Below are positions 8,640-15,960 of a stretch of 32,203 nucleotides of DNA, one piece after another. The stretch comes from Clostridiales bacterium (GTDB taxonomy: Bacteria > Bacillota > Clostridia > Christensenellales > CAG-138). Within the stretch, counting starts at the first letter, position 1. Each line of letters starts with the position of its first letter. Location of the stretch: contig DUPG01000034.1 in NCBI GenBank assembly GCA_012838425.1, positions 1 through 32,203 of the forward strand. The letters run 5' to 3'. A program made the position numbers and the translations under genes. The notes below the pieces were generated by a model. It worked only from the letters and a program-made list of their open reading frames with translations. It was not told the DNA's origin and searched no databases.

Positions 8640-8829
8640 GGATTCATTCACGCGCAGCGTGTCTTCATTCGCTCCAAAGGAGCGTCTTCATTCAATGCGT
8701 AAGCATTGTCTTCATTCACGCAAAGCGTGTCTTCATTCGCCGCAGGCGTCTTCATTCGCGCGTCAGCGTGTCTTCATTCGCCGCAGGGCATCTTCATTCG
8801 GCAACCTGTTGCCGTCTTCATTTCCATTT
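8640..8829 (+). repeat. Hairpin-module array, eight units, constant linker GTCTTCATTC
   Basis: Eight short palindromes are separated by an almost invariant 10-base linker, GTCTTCATTC. In order the palindromes are ACGC-GCA-GCGT, GCTCC-AAA-GGAGC, AATGC-GTAA-GCATT, ACGC-AAA-GCGT, GCC-GCA-GGC, (G)CGC-GTCA-GCG(T), GCC-GCAG-GGC and GGCAA-CCTG-TTGCC. Stems are 3-5 bp and loops 3-4 nt. The palindromes differ from each other while the linker stays the same. The array ends directly at the -35 box of the trpS promoter. This is the cleanest example in the window. Confidence 0.9.
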
Positions 8830-8856
8830 GACAAACCTCCCAAAAAATAATATTCT
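8828..8856 (+). promoter_or_regulatory. Promoter of trpS-glyS
   Basis: TTGACA (8828-8833) is followed after 17 bp by TATTCT (8851-8856). The predicted leader is only about 24 nt, too short for a T-box riboswitch. Confidence 0.6.
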
Positions 8857-8886
8857 TTTCTATTAGTGATATCTCATGGAGGGCGC

Positions 8887-9873
8887 ATGAAGAAGATAAT
8901 TTTGAGTGGAATACAGCCTTCGGGCGCATTGACAATAGGCAATTATGTAGGCGCTGTACGCAACTGGGCAAAGCTGCAAACCGATGAAACCTACTGCTTT
9001 TACTGCGTAGCCGATATGCACGCAATAACGGTAAGGCAGGACCCGAATGAGTTAAGAAAACGCTCATTCGAAACCGCGGCGCTTTTATTGGCCGCCGGCA
9101 TTGACCCTGATAAATCCACGCTTTTCATACAATCGCAGGTACCGCAGCACGCTCAGCTATCTTGGGTGCTGTGCTGCAACTCATACATGGGCGAATTATC
9201 CAGAATGACTCAGTTCAAGGACAAGAGCGCAACAAAAAATGAGGAAAACATAAACGCTGGGCTGTTCACATATCCCGTTTTGATGGCGGCGGATATTCTC
9301 TTGTATAATGCAGACTATGTGCCTGTGGGGGTTGACCAGAAGCAGCACTTAGAGCTGTGCAGGGATATAGCAATTCGCTTCAACAACGCGTACGGTGAAG
9401 TTTTCAAGGTGCCTGAGCCTATGATTGCGCGTGTGGGAGCTAAAATTATGAGCCTGCAAAGCCCCGACAAGAAGATGTCGAAGTCAGACCCCAACCCCAA
9501 CGGCTTCGTAGCCATAATGGACGAACCCGATGTAATAATGAAGAAATTCAAGCGCGCCGTAACTGATTCGGAAAGCGTAATAGAGTACAGGGAGGACAAA
9601 TTAGGCGTATCAAACCTGCTTACGATATACGCGACTATAACCGGCAAGAGCATAGAAGAATCAGTCGCAGAATTTCAGGGTATGGGCTACGGTCAATTAA
9701 AGATAAAGGTCGCCGAAGCGGTTATAGAGGAGCTAACCCCCATACAAACCGCTTTCAAGCAATACTTGGCTAACCCCGATTATATAAGCGAAGTGCTGGA
9801 AAAAGGCAGAAAGCAGGCAAGCGAAGCCGCGCAAAAGATATTAGACAAGGTATTTGAGAAAATAGGATTTTAA
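8887..9873 (+). CDS. trpS: Tryptophanyl-tRNA synthetase
   Basis: 328 aa, a normal length for this class I synthetase, which charges tRNA-Trp. Signatures: [17 protein letters not shown] at the N-terminus (HIGH-like element TIGN) and KKMSKSDPN near residue 200 (KMSKS loop). I chose ATG 8887 because the family starts with [13 protein letters not shown] and GGAGGG stands at 8878-8883; a GTG at 8866 in the same frame has no ribosome site. glyS follows after 26 bp on the same strand, a two-synthetase operon. No T-box element is seen upstream, although T-boxes are common for such genes in Bacillota. Confidence 0.97.
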   Translation: MKKIILSGIQPSGALTIGNYVGAVRNWAKLQTDETYCFYCVADMHAITVRQDPNELRKRSFETAALLLAAGIDPDKSTLFIQSQVPQHAQLSWVLCCNSYMGELSRMTQFKDKSATKNEENINAGLFTYPVLMAADILLYNADYVPVGVDQKQHLELCRDIAIRFNNAYGEVFKVPEPMIARVGAKIMSLQSPDKKMSKSDPNPNGFVAIMDEPDVIMKKFKRAVTDSESVIEYREDKLGVSNLLTIYATITGKSIEESVAEFQGMGYGQLKIKVAEAVIEELTPIQTAFKQYLANPDYISEVLEKGRKQASEAAQKILDKVFEKIGF

Positions 9874-9899
9874 GCGAAACAAAAATAGGAGATAAAATA

Positions 9900-11285
9900 A
9901 TGGAAAAGCCGACAATGGAAAAAATCGTAGCGCTGTGCAAGAATCGCGGATTCATATTCGCGGGCTCAGAGATTTACGGAGGACTTGCGAACACTTGGGA
10001 CTATGGTCCTTTAGGCGTTGAGTTCAAAAACAATGTAAAAAAAGCATGGTGGCAGAAATTTGTTCAGGAAAGCCCCTACAATGTGGGTATGGATACGGCG
10101 ATACTCATGAACCCGCAAACGTGGGTGGCGTCGGGCCACGTGGGCAATTTCAACGATCCTTTAATGGACTGCAAGGCATGCAAGGCAAGGTTCAGAGCAG
10201 ATGAGCTCATAGAAGATTTCGCAAAAGAAAAGGGCTTGGAGCTTCACCCGGACGGTTGGACGCATGAGCAGATGCAGGCATATATAGCCGATAACAAAAT
10301 CCCCTGTCCCGAATGCGGCAAGCACGATTTCACGAGCATTCGCAAATTCAATATGATGTTCAAAACATTCCAGGGCGTTACCGAGGATTCGGCAAGCGAA
10401 ATTTATCTTCGCCCCGAAACAGCGCAGGGTATTTTCGTGAATTTCAAGAATGTGGCGCGCACCACACGCAAAAAGATTCCGTTCGGAATAGCGCAGGTAG
10501 GCAAATCGTTCAGAAACGAGATAACTCCCGGCAACTTCACATTCAGAACAAGGGAGTTCGAGCAGATGGAGCTTGAATTCTTCTGCGAGCCCGGCACAGA
10601 GTTAGACTGGTTCAAGTACTGGGTGGACTACTGCAAGAATTTTCTTCTGAGCTTGGGGCTGAAGGCGGATAACATTCGCTTGAGAGAGCACCAAAAGGAA
10701 GAATTAAGCCACTACTCAAACGCCACGACGGACATTGAGTACCTGTTCCCGTTCGGCTGGGGCGAGCTGTGGGGAATTGCGAGCCGAACAGACTTCGACC
10801 TGAAGCAGCACGCTGAGCATTCGGGTACTAATATGGAGTATCAGGACCCGTTCACCAACGAAAGATATATCCCCTACTGCATAGAGCCTTCATTGGGCGC
10901 AGACAGAGTTGCGCTGGCGTTTTTGTGCGACGCGTATGACGAGGAAACGCTTGAGGGCGGCGATGTCAGGAATGTTTTAAGGCTGCACCCGGCGTTAGCG
11001 CCTTTCAAGGTGGCTGTGCTTCCCTTGCAGAAGAAGCTGTCAGAGAAAGCGCAAGAGGTATATAGTATGCTGTCCAAGCGCTTCATGACCGATTACGACG
11101 AATCCGGCGCTATCGGCAGACGCTACCGCAGGCAAGACGAAATAGGCACTCCCCTTTGCGTAACAATAGATTTCGACACATTAGAGGACAACACAGTAAC
11201 CATACGCGACAGGGATACTATGGGGCAGATCAGGCTCAGCATTGATGAGTTAGTGCCGTATATTGAAAAGAAGCTGGAGTTTTAA
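9900..11285 (+). CDS. glyS: Glycyl-tRNA synthetase, homodimeric type
   Basis: 461 aa, the single-chain (alpha-2) class II enzyme, not the alpha/beta type. Charges tRNA-Gly. The N-terminus has [23 protein letters not shown] zinc-binding-like insertion carries CKACKARF and, further on, [21 protein letters not shown] and [19 protein letters not shown] form the motif 2 region, and [14 protein letters not shown] is motif 3. The C-terminal anticodon-binding domain follows (about residues 365-455). AGGAG precedes the ATG. Downstream lie reverse-oriented hairpin modules; no clear terminator is visible. Confidence 0.97.
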   Translation: MEKPTMEKIVALCKNRGFIFAGSEIYGGLANTWDYGPLGVEFKNNVKKAWWQKFVQESPYNVGMDTAILMNPQTWVASGHVGNFNDPLMDCKACKARFRADELIEDFAKEKGLELHPDGWTHEQMQAYIADNKIPCPECGKHDFTSIRKFNMMFKTFQGVTEDSASEIYLRPETAQGIFVNFKNVARTTRKKIPFGIAQVGKSFRNEITPGNFTFRTREFEQMELEFFCEPGTELDWFKYWVDYCKNFLLSLGLKADNIRLREHQKEELSHYSNATTDIEYLFPFGWGELWGIASRTDFDLKQHAEHSGTNMEYQDPFTNERYIPYCIEPSLGADRVALAFLCDAYDEETLEGGDVRNVLRLHPALAPFKVAVLPLQKKLSEKAQEVYSMLSKRFMTDYDESGAIGRRYRRQDEIGTPLCVTIDFDTLEDNTVTIRDRDTMGQIRLSIDELVPYIEKKLEF

Positions 11286-11493
11286 GACGCTTTGCGTCAT
11301 GAATACAACAGCAAGCTGTTGAATGAAGCAAAAGCAGGCGAAAAGCTGCCTAATAAATACCCTGCGCAAATAAAGAGTTTTTGTTATTTCCCGGGAAATA
11401 TTTTCGTTATTCGCGCAAGCGGATTGCTTCATACCCGCAAGCTGTTTAATGTTGCGCACCAGCGCAATATTTCATTACCGAAAGGAGAAAGAG
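11286..11493 (-). repeat. Reverse hairpin modules and palindromes after glyS
   Basis: Directly after the glyS stop are ACGC-TTT-GCGT, the linker CATGAATAC, the hairpin AACAGC-AA-GCTGTT and GAATGAAGC: two modules of the constant-linker family read on the minus strand. Further along are the perfect 16-bp palindrome TATTTCCCGGGAAATA (11385-11400), followed by TTTT, and GTTGCGC-ACCA-GCGCAAT (about 11452-11469). I see no gene in this gap. Confidence 0.65.
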
Positions 11494-12282
11494 ATGTTTT
11501 TCGTTCCGCTATATTCGGGTTCGTCGGGTAACTGCTCGCTTGTGTGCAGCGACTCCGGCACTCGCATACTCGTTGACGCGGGACTTTCAGCAACCACAAT
11601 AAAGAACGCGCTGCTAAAATGCAGGATTTCTCCCGAAAGCATATCGGCAATAGTAATAACTCACGAGCACAGCGACCATATTAAGGGCGCAGGAATTCTA
11701 TCTAAGCAGCTTGATATTCCCATATACGCGAACGCGGCGGCATGGGAGAAAATGCAAGGTGTTCGCGACAGGATTCGCGATAAGAATATTCGCGTGTTCG
11801 AAACAAATAAAGACTTTTTCATATCCGATATAGGCGTATTCCCCTTTCCTATTCCGCATGATACGGCCGACCCTGTTGGCTTTTCATTCTTCGCTGACGG
11901 AAGGAAGCTGTCCGTCGCAACAGATATTGGGCATACTACGCAGGAAATTGAGGACATATTGGCAGGAAGCGATATGCTGCTCATTGAATCCAACCACGAT
12001 GAGCATATGGTGCAGACGGGGCGCTACCCCGTATATCTTCAAAAGCGAATATTAGGCAATAACGGTCATCTATCAAACACCGCCTGCGGCAGGCTGCTTG
12101 TAAAGCTGCATGAGGCGGGCGTAAATCGTGCGATATTAGGGCATTTGAGCCAAGAGAACAACACAGAGGAGCTTGCGCTGCAAACTGTGGCTTCAATCCT
12201 AAGAAGCGCAGATATAACTGAAACGAATATGCAGCTGCGCATAGCTCATAGGGACAGAATATGCGGAATGTTTGAGGTGTGA
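11494..12282 (+). CDS. Metallo-beta-lactamase-fold hydrolase, WalJ/YycJ-like
   Basis: 262 aa. The protein opens with FVPLYSGSSGNCSLV and then ILVDAGLS, and has the metal motif THEHSDH near residue 57-63. Further His/Asp ligands are plausible at ATDIGHTT and ESNHDE. This pattern is that of the YycJ/WalJ subgroup, believed to be a nuclease-type hydrolase linked to DNA or cell-wall homeostasis. The usual WalRK neighbours are absent here. I chose ATG 11494 because AAGGAG (11482-11487) precedes it with 6 nt; the longer frame from 11449 lacks a ribosome site. The CPBP gene follows after 9 bp, probably in one operon. Confidence 0.85.
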   Translation: MFFVPLYSGSSGNCSLVCSDSGTRILVDAGLSATTIKNALLKCRISPESISAIVITHEHSDHIKGAGILSKQLDIPIYANAAAWEKMQGVRDRIRDKNIRVFETNKDFFISDIGVFPFPIPHDTADPVGFSFFADGRKLSVATDIGHTTQEIEDILAGSDMLLIESNHDEHMVQTGRYPVYLQKRILGNNGHLSNTACGRLLVKLHEAGVNRAILGHLSQENNTEELALQTVASILRSADITETNMQLRIAHRDRICGMFEV

Positions 12283-12291
12283 GGTAAATAT

Positions 12292-13239
12292 ATGAAAAAA
12301 CGTGCGGGCAATCTGCTTATATTGCTATTGGCATTTCATTTAGTCGTGTCAAACATATTCTTGCTGTTCGGAAACGCAAGCCCCGTTGTAAAAGTTATAC
12401 TTAACTCATTGCTCATAACGCTTGCCTGCTTCGGAGGGCTGGCACTTGCTTTCATAAAAAGAAACAGAAGGGGCGAATACGGCGAATTCCACATAAAGCG
12501 CGTTGGTTTTTTGCAGATTGTGCTGGCTTTTGCGTTCGGAGCGGCGATATTCTATGCGCTGTTGCAATTCAACACGGCCTTTCAGCTATTTTTCGAAAAA
12601 ACAGGCGCAGACCTTACAAAGCAGGGCGGAACCATAATTCCCGACCTCAGCCAGCCTGTAAATCTTGTTATATCTATTATCGCGATAGCAATAATGCCTG
12701 CAATATTCGAGGAGCTGTTTTTCAGAGGTGTAATACTGTACTCATGGCGCGATATAAAGAAAAACACCGCCTTAATGCTTACCGCGTTGCTTTTCACGCT
12801 TACACATTCAACTGTGCTGTCATACCCGAGCCTGTTTATACTGGGCTATTTCTTGGCGAGCATTACATATGAAACCAAGTCTATAATACCGGCGATTATA
12901 ATTCACTTTATGAACAATCTGCTGAGCCTGCTGTTCGCCGCGTTTGCAAATCTGGGTGAGGAATACATATCGAACAGCTGGGAAAACATTTTAGGTCACG
13001 CGCTGATTGCTGTATTGGCTATGGCAATATGTGCAGGCATATACCTGCTTATTCGGAAAACCGCGCGCAAGCAGCAGGCGCAAGTATTCCCCGCAGAAAC
13101 TCCCTCAGACTCCCCCGAGCAGACTTTTGAGTACCTTGAGCATATAGAAGCAGACGAATTTCCGCGCACTGCTGTTGCGGCTGCGATAGGAGTTTACTCG
13201 CTGTTCGCCATATACTCATTCATATCCTTGTATTTGTAA
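12292..13239 (+). CDS. CPBP-family intramembrane glutamic protease
   Basis: 315 aa, about eight membrane segments. The conserved CPBP/ABI motifs are present in order: EELFFRG (motif 1, EExxxR) near residue 140, then a His in the segment LLFTLTHST, and HFMNNLLSLLF near residue 205. Family members include the CAAX-processing protease Rce1; bacterial members have varied or unknown substrates. A polar C-terminal stretch of about 40 residues precedes a final membrane helix. GAGG precedes the ATG. It likely shares a transcript with the hydrolase upstream. The substrate cannot be inferred from context. Confidence 0.9.
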   Translation: MKKRAGNLLILLLAFHLVVSNIFLLFGNASPVVKVILNSLLITLACFGGLALAFIKRNRRGEYGEFHIKRVGFLQIVLAFAFGAAIFYALLQFNTAFQLFFEKTGADLTKQGGTIIPDLSQPVNLVISIIAIAIMPAIFEELFFRGVILYSWRDIKKNTALMLTALLFTLTHSTVLSYPSLFILGYFLASITYETKSIIPAIIIHFMNNLLSLLFAAFANLGEEYISNSWENILGHALIAVLAMAICAGIYLLIRKTARKQQAQVFPAETPSDSPEQTFEYLEHIEADEFPRTAVAAAIGVYSLFAIYSFISLYL

Positions 13240-13256
13240 TTTTCGCCGAAGAAATA

Positions 13257-13265
13257 TGCTATAAT
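13257..13265 (+). promoter_or_regulatory. Extended -10 promoter before obgE
   Basis: TGCTATAAT (13257-13265) is a perfect TGnTATAAT element. Transcription should begin near 13271-13273, at the foot of the structured element that follows. Confidence 0.6.
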
Positions 13266-13270
13266 ACTGA

Positions 13271-13370
13271 ATAGTGGGGATTATGCACAAGGCCCCTTGG
13301 CAGGGGTGTAGGAATTGCTGCATACTGCTGTGCAATTGCTTTGTAAATAATGCGCTTGATATTCCCCTAT
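13271..13370 (+). ncRNA. Candidate structured leader or small RNA upstream of obgE
   Basis: About 100 nt that can close on itself. ATA-GGGGA near the 5' end (13271-13280) pairs with TCCCC-TAT near the 3' end (13363-13370), with a small bulge. An inner CAAG (13288-13291) pairs with CTTG (13355-13358). An apical stem AATTGC (13313-13318) pairs with GCAATT (13332-13337). The 5' arm of the internal loop can form CCCC-TTGGCA-GGGG (13293-13306). The layout (closing stem, large bubble, apical hairpin, start at a strong promoter) recalls 6S RNA, but it is shorter than typical 6S RNAs, and I do not recognise a known riboswitch core. It may equally be the obgE 5' leader. No T-rich terminator separates it from obgE. 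Confidence 0.4.
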
Positions 13371-13449
13371 GATTGCATTACGCCGCAGGCTTTGCAGCAT
13401 ATGCGAAAAAAAGCAAAAGCTGGTGTAAACATAACTTAACGAGGTAAAT

Positions 13450-14727
13450 ATGAACTTTGTCGATATTGCGAAAATCTATGTAAAGGCGGGCAACGGAGGA
13501 GACGGTGCTGTTTCCTTCCATAGAGAGAAGTACGTTCCCCGAGGCGGTCCCGACGGCGGCGACGGCGGCAGCGGCGGCAATATAATATTCGTTGCCGACG
13601 AGAATATGAGCACGCTGTTAGACTTCAAATATATGCAACATTACAGAGCCGAGAACGGCGAAAACGGTCGCGGCAACAATCAAACAGGCAGGAACGGCGC
13701 CGACCTGATAATCCGCGTGCCTGTGGGAACCATAGTAAGAGATATGGAAACATGCCTTATAGTCGCCGATATGAGCTATCCGGGCAAGGAACGCATAGTG
13801 CTGCGCGGCGGCAAGGGCGGCAAGGGAAATGCAAGATTCGCTACTCCTACGAAGCAGGCGCCGCGATACGCTCAGCCGGGGCAGAAAACACGCGAGCGCA
13901 GATTCCTTCTTGAATTGAAAACGATAGCAGATGTAGGGCTTGTCGGTCTGCCCAATGTGGGTAAATCGACCATACTTTCCGTGCTTACAAGCGCGCGCCC
14001 TAAAATTGCGAACTATCACTTCACAACGCTTTCACCGAATTTAGGCGTTGCAAAGCGCTATGACAAGAGCTTCGTATTAGCGGATATTCCCGGGCTTATA
14101 GAGGGCGCGTCGGAAGGCGCGGGCTTGGGGCATGATTTTCTGCGCCACATAGAGCGCACGCGTGTAATTGTGCATGTAGTGGATATTTCGGGCATCGAGG
14201 GCAGAGATCCCTTCGACGACTATCTGCAAATCACGAAAGAGCTTGCCTCATACAGCGAACGCCTGTCATATACGCCCGCAGTAATTGCCGCAAACAAAAT
14301 GGACATTACAGGCGCAGACGAGAATTTGGAGGTTTTCAAGCAGAAGCTGCGCCAAGCCGGTATTGATAGCCCCGTGTTCGCTGTTTCGGCGGCAACTAAC
14401 AAGGGCTTTGAGCCGCTGTTAGACGCGCTTGTGAATATGCTGGACAGGATTCCGAAGGCGTACGAATATCACGAGGAGCATTTGCCCGACGAGGCCCCGT
14501 ATTCCGAGCCTTTGAAGGTAAAAGTCGACGATGACGGAGTTTATGTCGTGTCCGGTGGCTCAGTCGATTACATATTGGACACCACCAACCCCAACGACCC
14601 CGACTCAATGCACCGCTTCCAGCAGCTTTTAATAGCAGAAGGAATCATAGATGCGTTGAGAAAAGAGGGCGTACAAGAGGGCGATACTGTGAAAATGGGC
14701 GAGTGGGAGTTTGATTTTGTGGAGTAG
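13450..14727 (+). CDS. obgE: GTPase Obg
   Basis: 425 aa. Ribosome-associated GTPase involved in late 50S assembly and stress response. Three domains are visible: the glycine-rich Obg fold (about 1-158, with GGDGGDGGSGGN and GGKGGKGNARFATPT), the G domain (GLPNVGKST near residue 160, DIPGLIEGA switch, NKMD, SAATNKG), and a C-terminal OCT domain (about 350-425). GAGG precedes the ATG at 13450. In many Bacillota obg follows rplU-rpmA; those genes are not here. A structured leader and its own promoter lie upstream. Reverse hairpin modules start right after the stop. Confidence 0.98.
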   Translation: MNFVDIAKIYVKAGNGGDGAVSFHREKYVPRGGPDGGDGGSGGNIIFVADENMSTLLDFKYMQHYRAENGENGRGNNQTGRNGADLIIRVPVGTIVRDMETCLIVADMSYPGKERIVLRGGKGGKGNARFATPTKQAPRYAQPGQKTRERRFLLELKTIADVGLVGLPNVGKSTILSVLTSARPKIANYHFTTLSPNLGVAKRYDKSFVLADIPGLIEGASEGAGLGHDFLRHIERTRVIVHVVDISGIEGRDPFDDYLQITKELASYSERLSYTPAVIAANKMDITGADENLEVFKQKLRQAGIDSPVFAVSAATNKGFEPLLDALVNMLDRIPKAYEYHEEHLPDEAPYSEPLKVKVDDDGVYVVSGGSVDYILDTTNPNDPDSMHRFQQLLIAEGIIDALRKEGVQEGDTVKMGEWEFDFVE

Positions 14728-14731
14728 GCGG

Positions 14732-14795
14732 GTATGAAGACAGTGCTATGCGCCCGAATGAATACGGCAACAGTTTGCCGAATGAAGACACGCGG
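14732..14795 (-). repeat. Hairpin modules after obgE, reverse orientation
   Basis: TATGAAGAC, a non-palindromic block, GAATGAATAC, the hairpin GGCAA-ACAGT-TTGCC, GAATGAAGAC and a truncated ACGCG follow the obgE stop in that order. This is the constant-linker family in reverse. It runs straight into repeat family B. Confidence 0.7.
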
Positions 14796-15050
14796 GGCGG
14801 GGGCAGCTTCGCGAACAGCTAAATTATTCACTTCGTGAATAGCTAAATGTTGCTTTGCAACGCTGCAAATGATAGTTTGTTCTTTTGATTCTTTTCTTTC
14901 AAGAAAAGCAGAGGGCGGGGGCAGCTTCGCGAACAGCTAAATAATTCACTTCGCAAATAGCTAAATGTTGCTTTGCAACGCTGAAAAAATAGCTTTTTCT
15001 TTCGATTCTTTTCTTTCAAGAAAAGAATCGGGGTTTGGGGCAGCGCCCCA
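14795..15050 (+). repeat. Dispersed repeat family B, two tandem copies
   Basis: Copy 1 (about 14795-14911) and copy 2 (about 14913-15050) share GGGCGGGGGCAGCTTCGCG, AACAGCTAAAT, ATTCACTTCG, AATAGCTAAATG, TTGCTTTGCAACGCTG and CTTTTCTTTCAAGAAAAG with few differences. Copy 2 ends in GGGGCAGCGCCCC. Each contains several tiny hairpins. An inverted third copy lies at 8386-8520. Open frames across it are spurious. Confidence 0.8.
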
Positions 15051-15057
15051 TAAAATA

Positions 15058-15088
15058 AAAAAGCAGTCTGTTGTGCAGATTGCTTTTT
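15058..15088. terminator. Bidirectional intrinsic terminator
   Basis: AAAAAGCAGTCTG (15058-15070), the loop TTGTG and CAGATTGCTTTTT (15076-15088) form a 13-bp stem with one G-T pair, with A and T runs on both sides, so it can work on either strand. It lies between obgE (+) and the small minus-strand genes. Confidence 0.8.
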
Positions 15089-15193
15089 CGTAATAAACGA
15101 TGCTGATGTATAAACCTCAAAAGGAAACACAGCTTGTCATAAGGCAAGTGCTGTTCACATCAAATTAGCGAAAAATACTTGAAAATCGGCGCC

Positions 15194-15394
15194 TTAATAC
15201 CTGCGTGTGTCGCGCTCGCTGCGCCAGTCCATTTCCTTAAAATATGAACATGGCGCGTTGTTATCGGGCTCTCTGTATCGACCGTCTATTCTGCAATAGA
15301 ACTCAGCTCTGTCCTCATCATACTCCGCATGAACGCAATCCGCACAGCTGCAATTTACAAAAAGACTTCTGTAAAGACTGTTAGGCGTAGGCAT
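15194..15394 (-). CDS. Small Cys-rich protein of unknown function
   Basis: 66 aa. The start is supported by GGGAGGG just upstream of the ATG at 15394. It has five cysteines: C-x-C-x2-C (NCSCADC) near residue 15, then one in AEFYCRID and one in NAPCSYF. The spacing suggests a small zinc-binding or disulfide-stabilised fold (inference). No signal peptide. I do not recognise the family. It lies next to the acidic small gene and the zinc operon on the same strand, but the gaps (about 155 and 135 bp) argue against one simple operon. Confidence 0.75.
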   Translation of the reverse strand: MPTPNSLYRSLFVNCSCADCVHAEYDEDRAEFYCRIDGRYREPDNNAPCSYFKEMDWRSERDTRRY

Positions 15395-15549
15395 ATTACC
15401 CTCCCAAGTTGTGATAGCTAATTATAAGTCTTAAAGCTGTGCGATTGCAATGTGTTTTTAAGCGTTAAAAATTTTTAGTCATACAACCTGCGATTATGCT
15501 ATTCATATTGTGCTTTAATATGTGTTTTCAAAAATACACGCTCTGCCTA

Positions 15550-15825
15550 TCAAAAATCATCAAAGCTGTCAACGTCGTCGTCAAAATCGTCAAAATCATC
15601 TGAATCCCTGTCGAAGCTGTCGAACTCGTCATCAAAGTCATCTTCGAAGTCATCTTCGAAGTCGTCGTCGAAGTCATCTGACTCGTTCTCGAAAGCATCG
15701 TCAAATTCCGCGTCGAAATCGTCAGCGAACTCATCGCTTGGCTCGTCGTCTGAATCGTCCTCAAAGCCCAATTCTTCCGGCTCGTTTATAAGCAAATACC
15801 TGAAAAATTCCTCTTCTTCTCTCAT
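15550..15825 (-). CDS. Extremely acidic Asp/Glu/Phe-rich small protein
   Basis: 91 aa from ATG 15825, which has AGGTGAT with a 5-nt spacer; an in-frame ATG at 15843 lacks a ribosome site. The N-terminal 20 residues (MREEEEFFRYLLINEPEELG) look ordinary and may form a helix. The rest is low complexity, mainly Asp, Glu, Phe and Ser. Roughly half of all residues are acidic, with Phe at regular intervals as in DDFEDDFEDDFDDEF. The DNA holds three tandem 12-bp units (15637-15672) encoding this. It is probably disordered. Function unknown; DNA mimicry, metal buffering or chaperone-like roles are guesses. A TATAAT (minus strand, near 15890) lies upstream. Confidence 0.65.
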   Translation of the reverse strand: MREEEEFFRYLLINEPEELGFEDDSDDEPSDEFADDFDAEFDDAFENESDDFDDDFEDDFEDDFDDEFDSFDRDSDDFDDFDDDVDSFDDF

Positions 15826-15960
15826 ATTATCACCTGCATTCATAATATGACTTTACCGCGATATGAAAAAGCTTATGCCCCCTCTGCTGCAAATAATACC
15901 ATTATTATAGCTATCCTGCAAGCGCGTTAAGCACTGATTATAGGACTGTGCTTTTCGCCT

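Noticed and set aside
8640-8829. CRISPR-like alternation of constant and variable parts
   Set aside because: The constant part is only 10 bases and the variable parts are 9-14 base palindromes, not 30-base spacers; no cas genes are present.
8291-8866. Open frames across the repeats after ackA
   Set aside because: They translate repeat family B and the module array; the frames give VFI, SSF or CLHS strings from the linker in different phases, which marks them as by-products.
13271-13370. Firm call as 6S RNA
   Set aside because: The architecture is similar, but it is too short and I cannot verify the conserved core; kept only as a structured RNA candidate.
14843-15130. 95-codon minus-strand frame
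   Set aside because: It covers both copies of repeat family B and the terminator; no ribosome site.
15522-15791. Arg/His-rich plus-strand frame
   Set aside because: Antisense shadow of the acidic repeat protein, which has the better start site.
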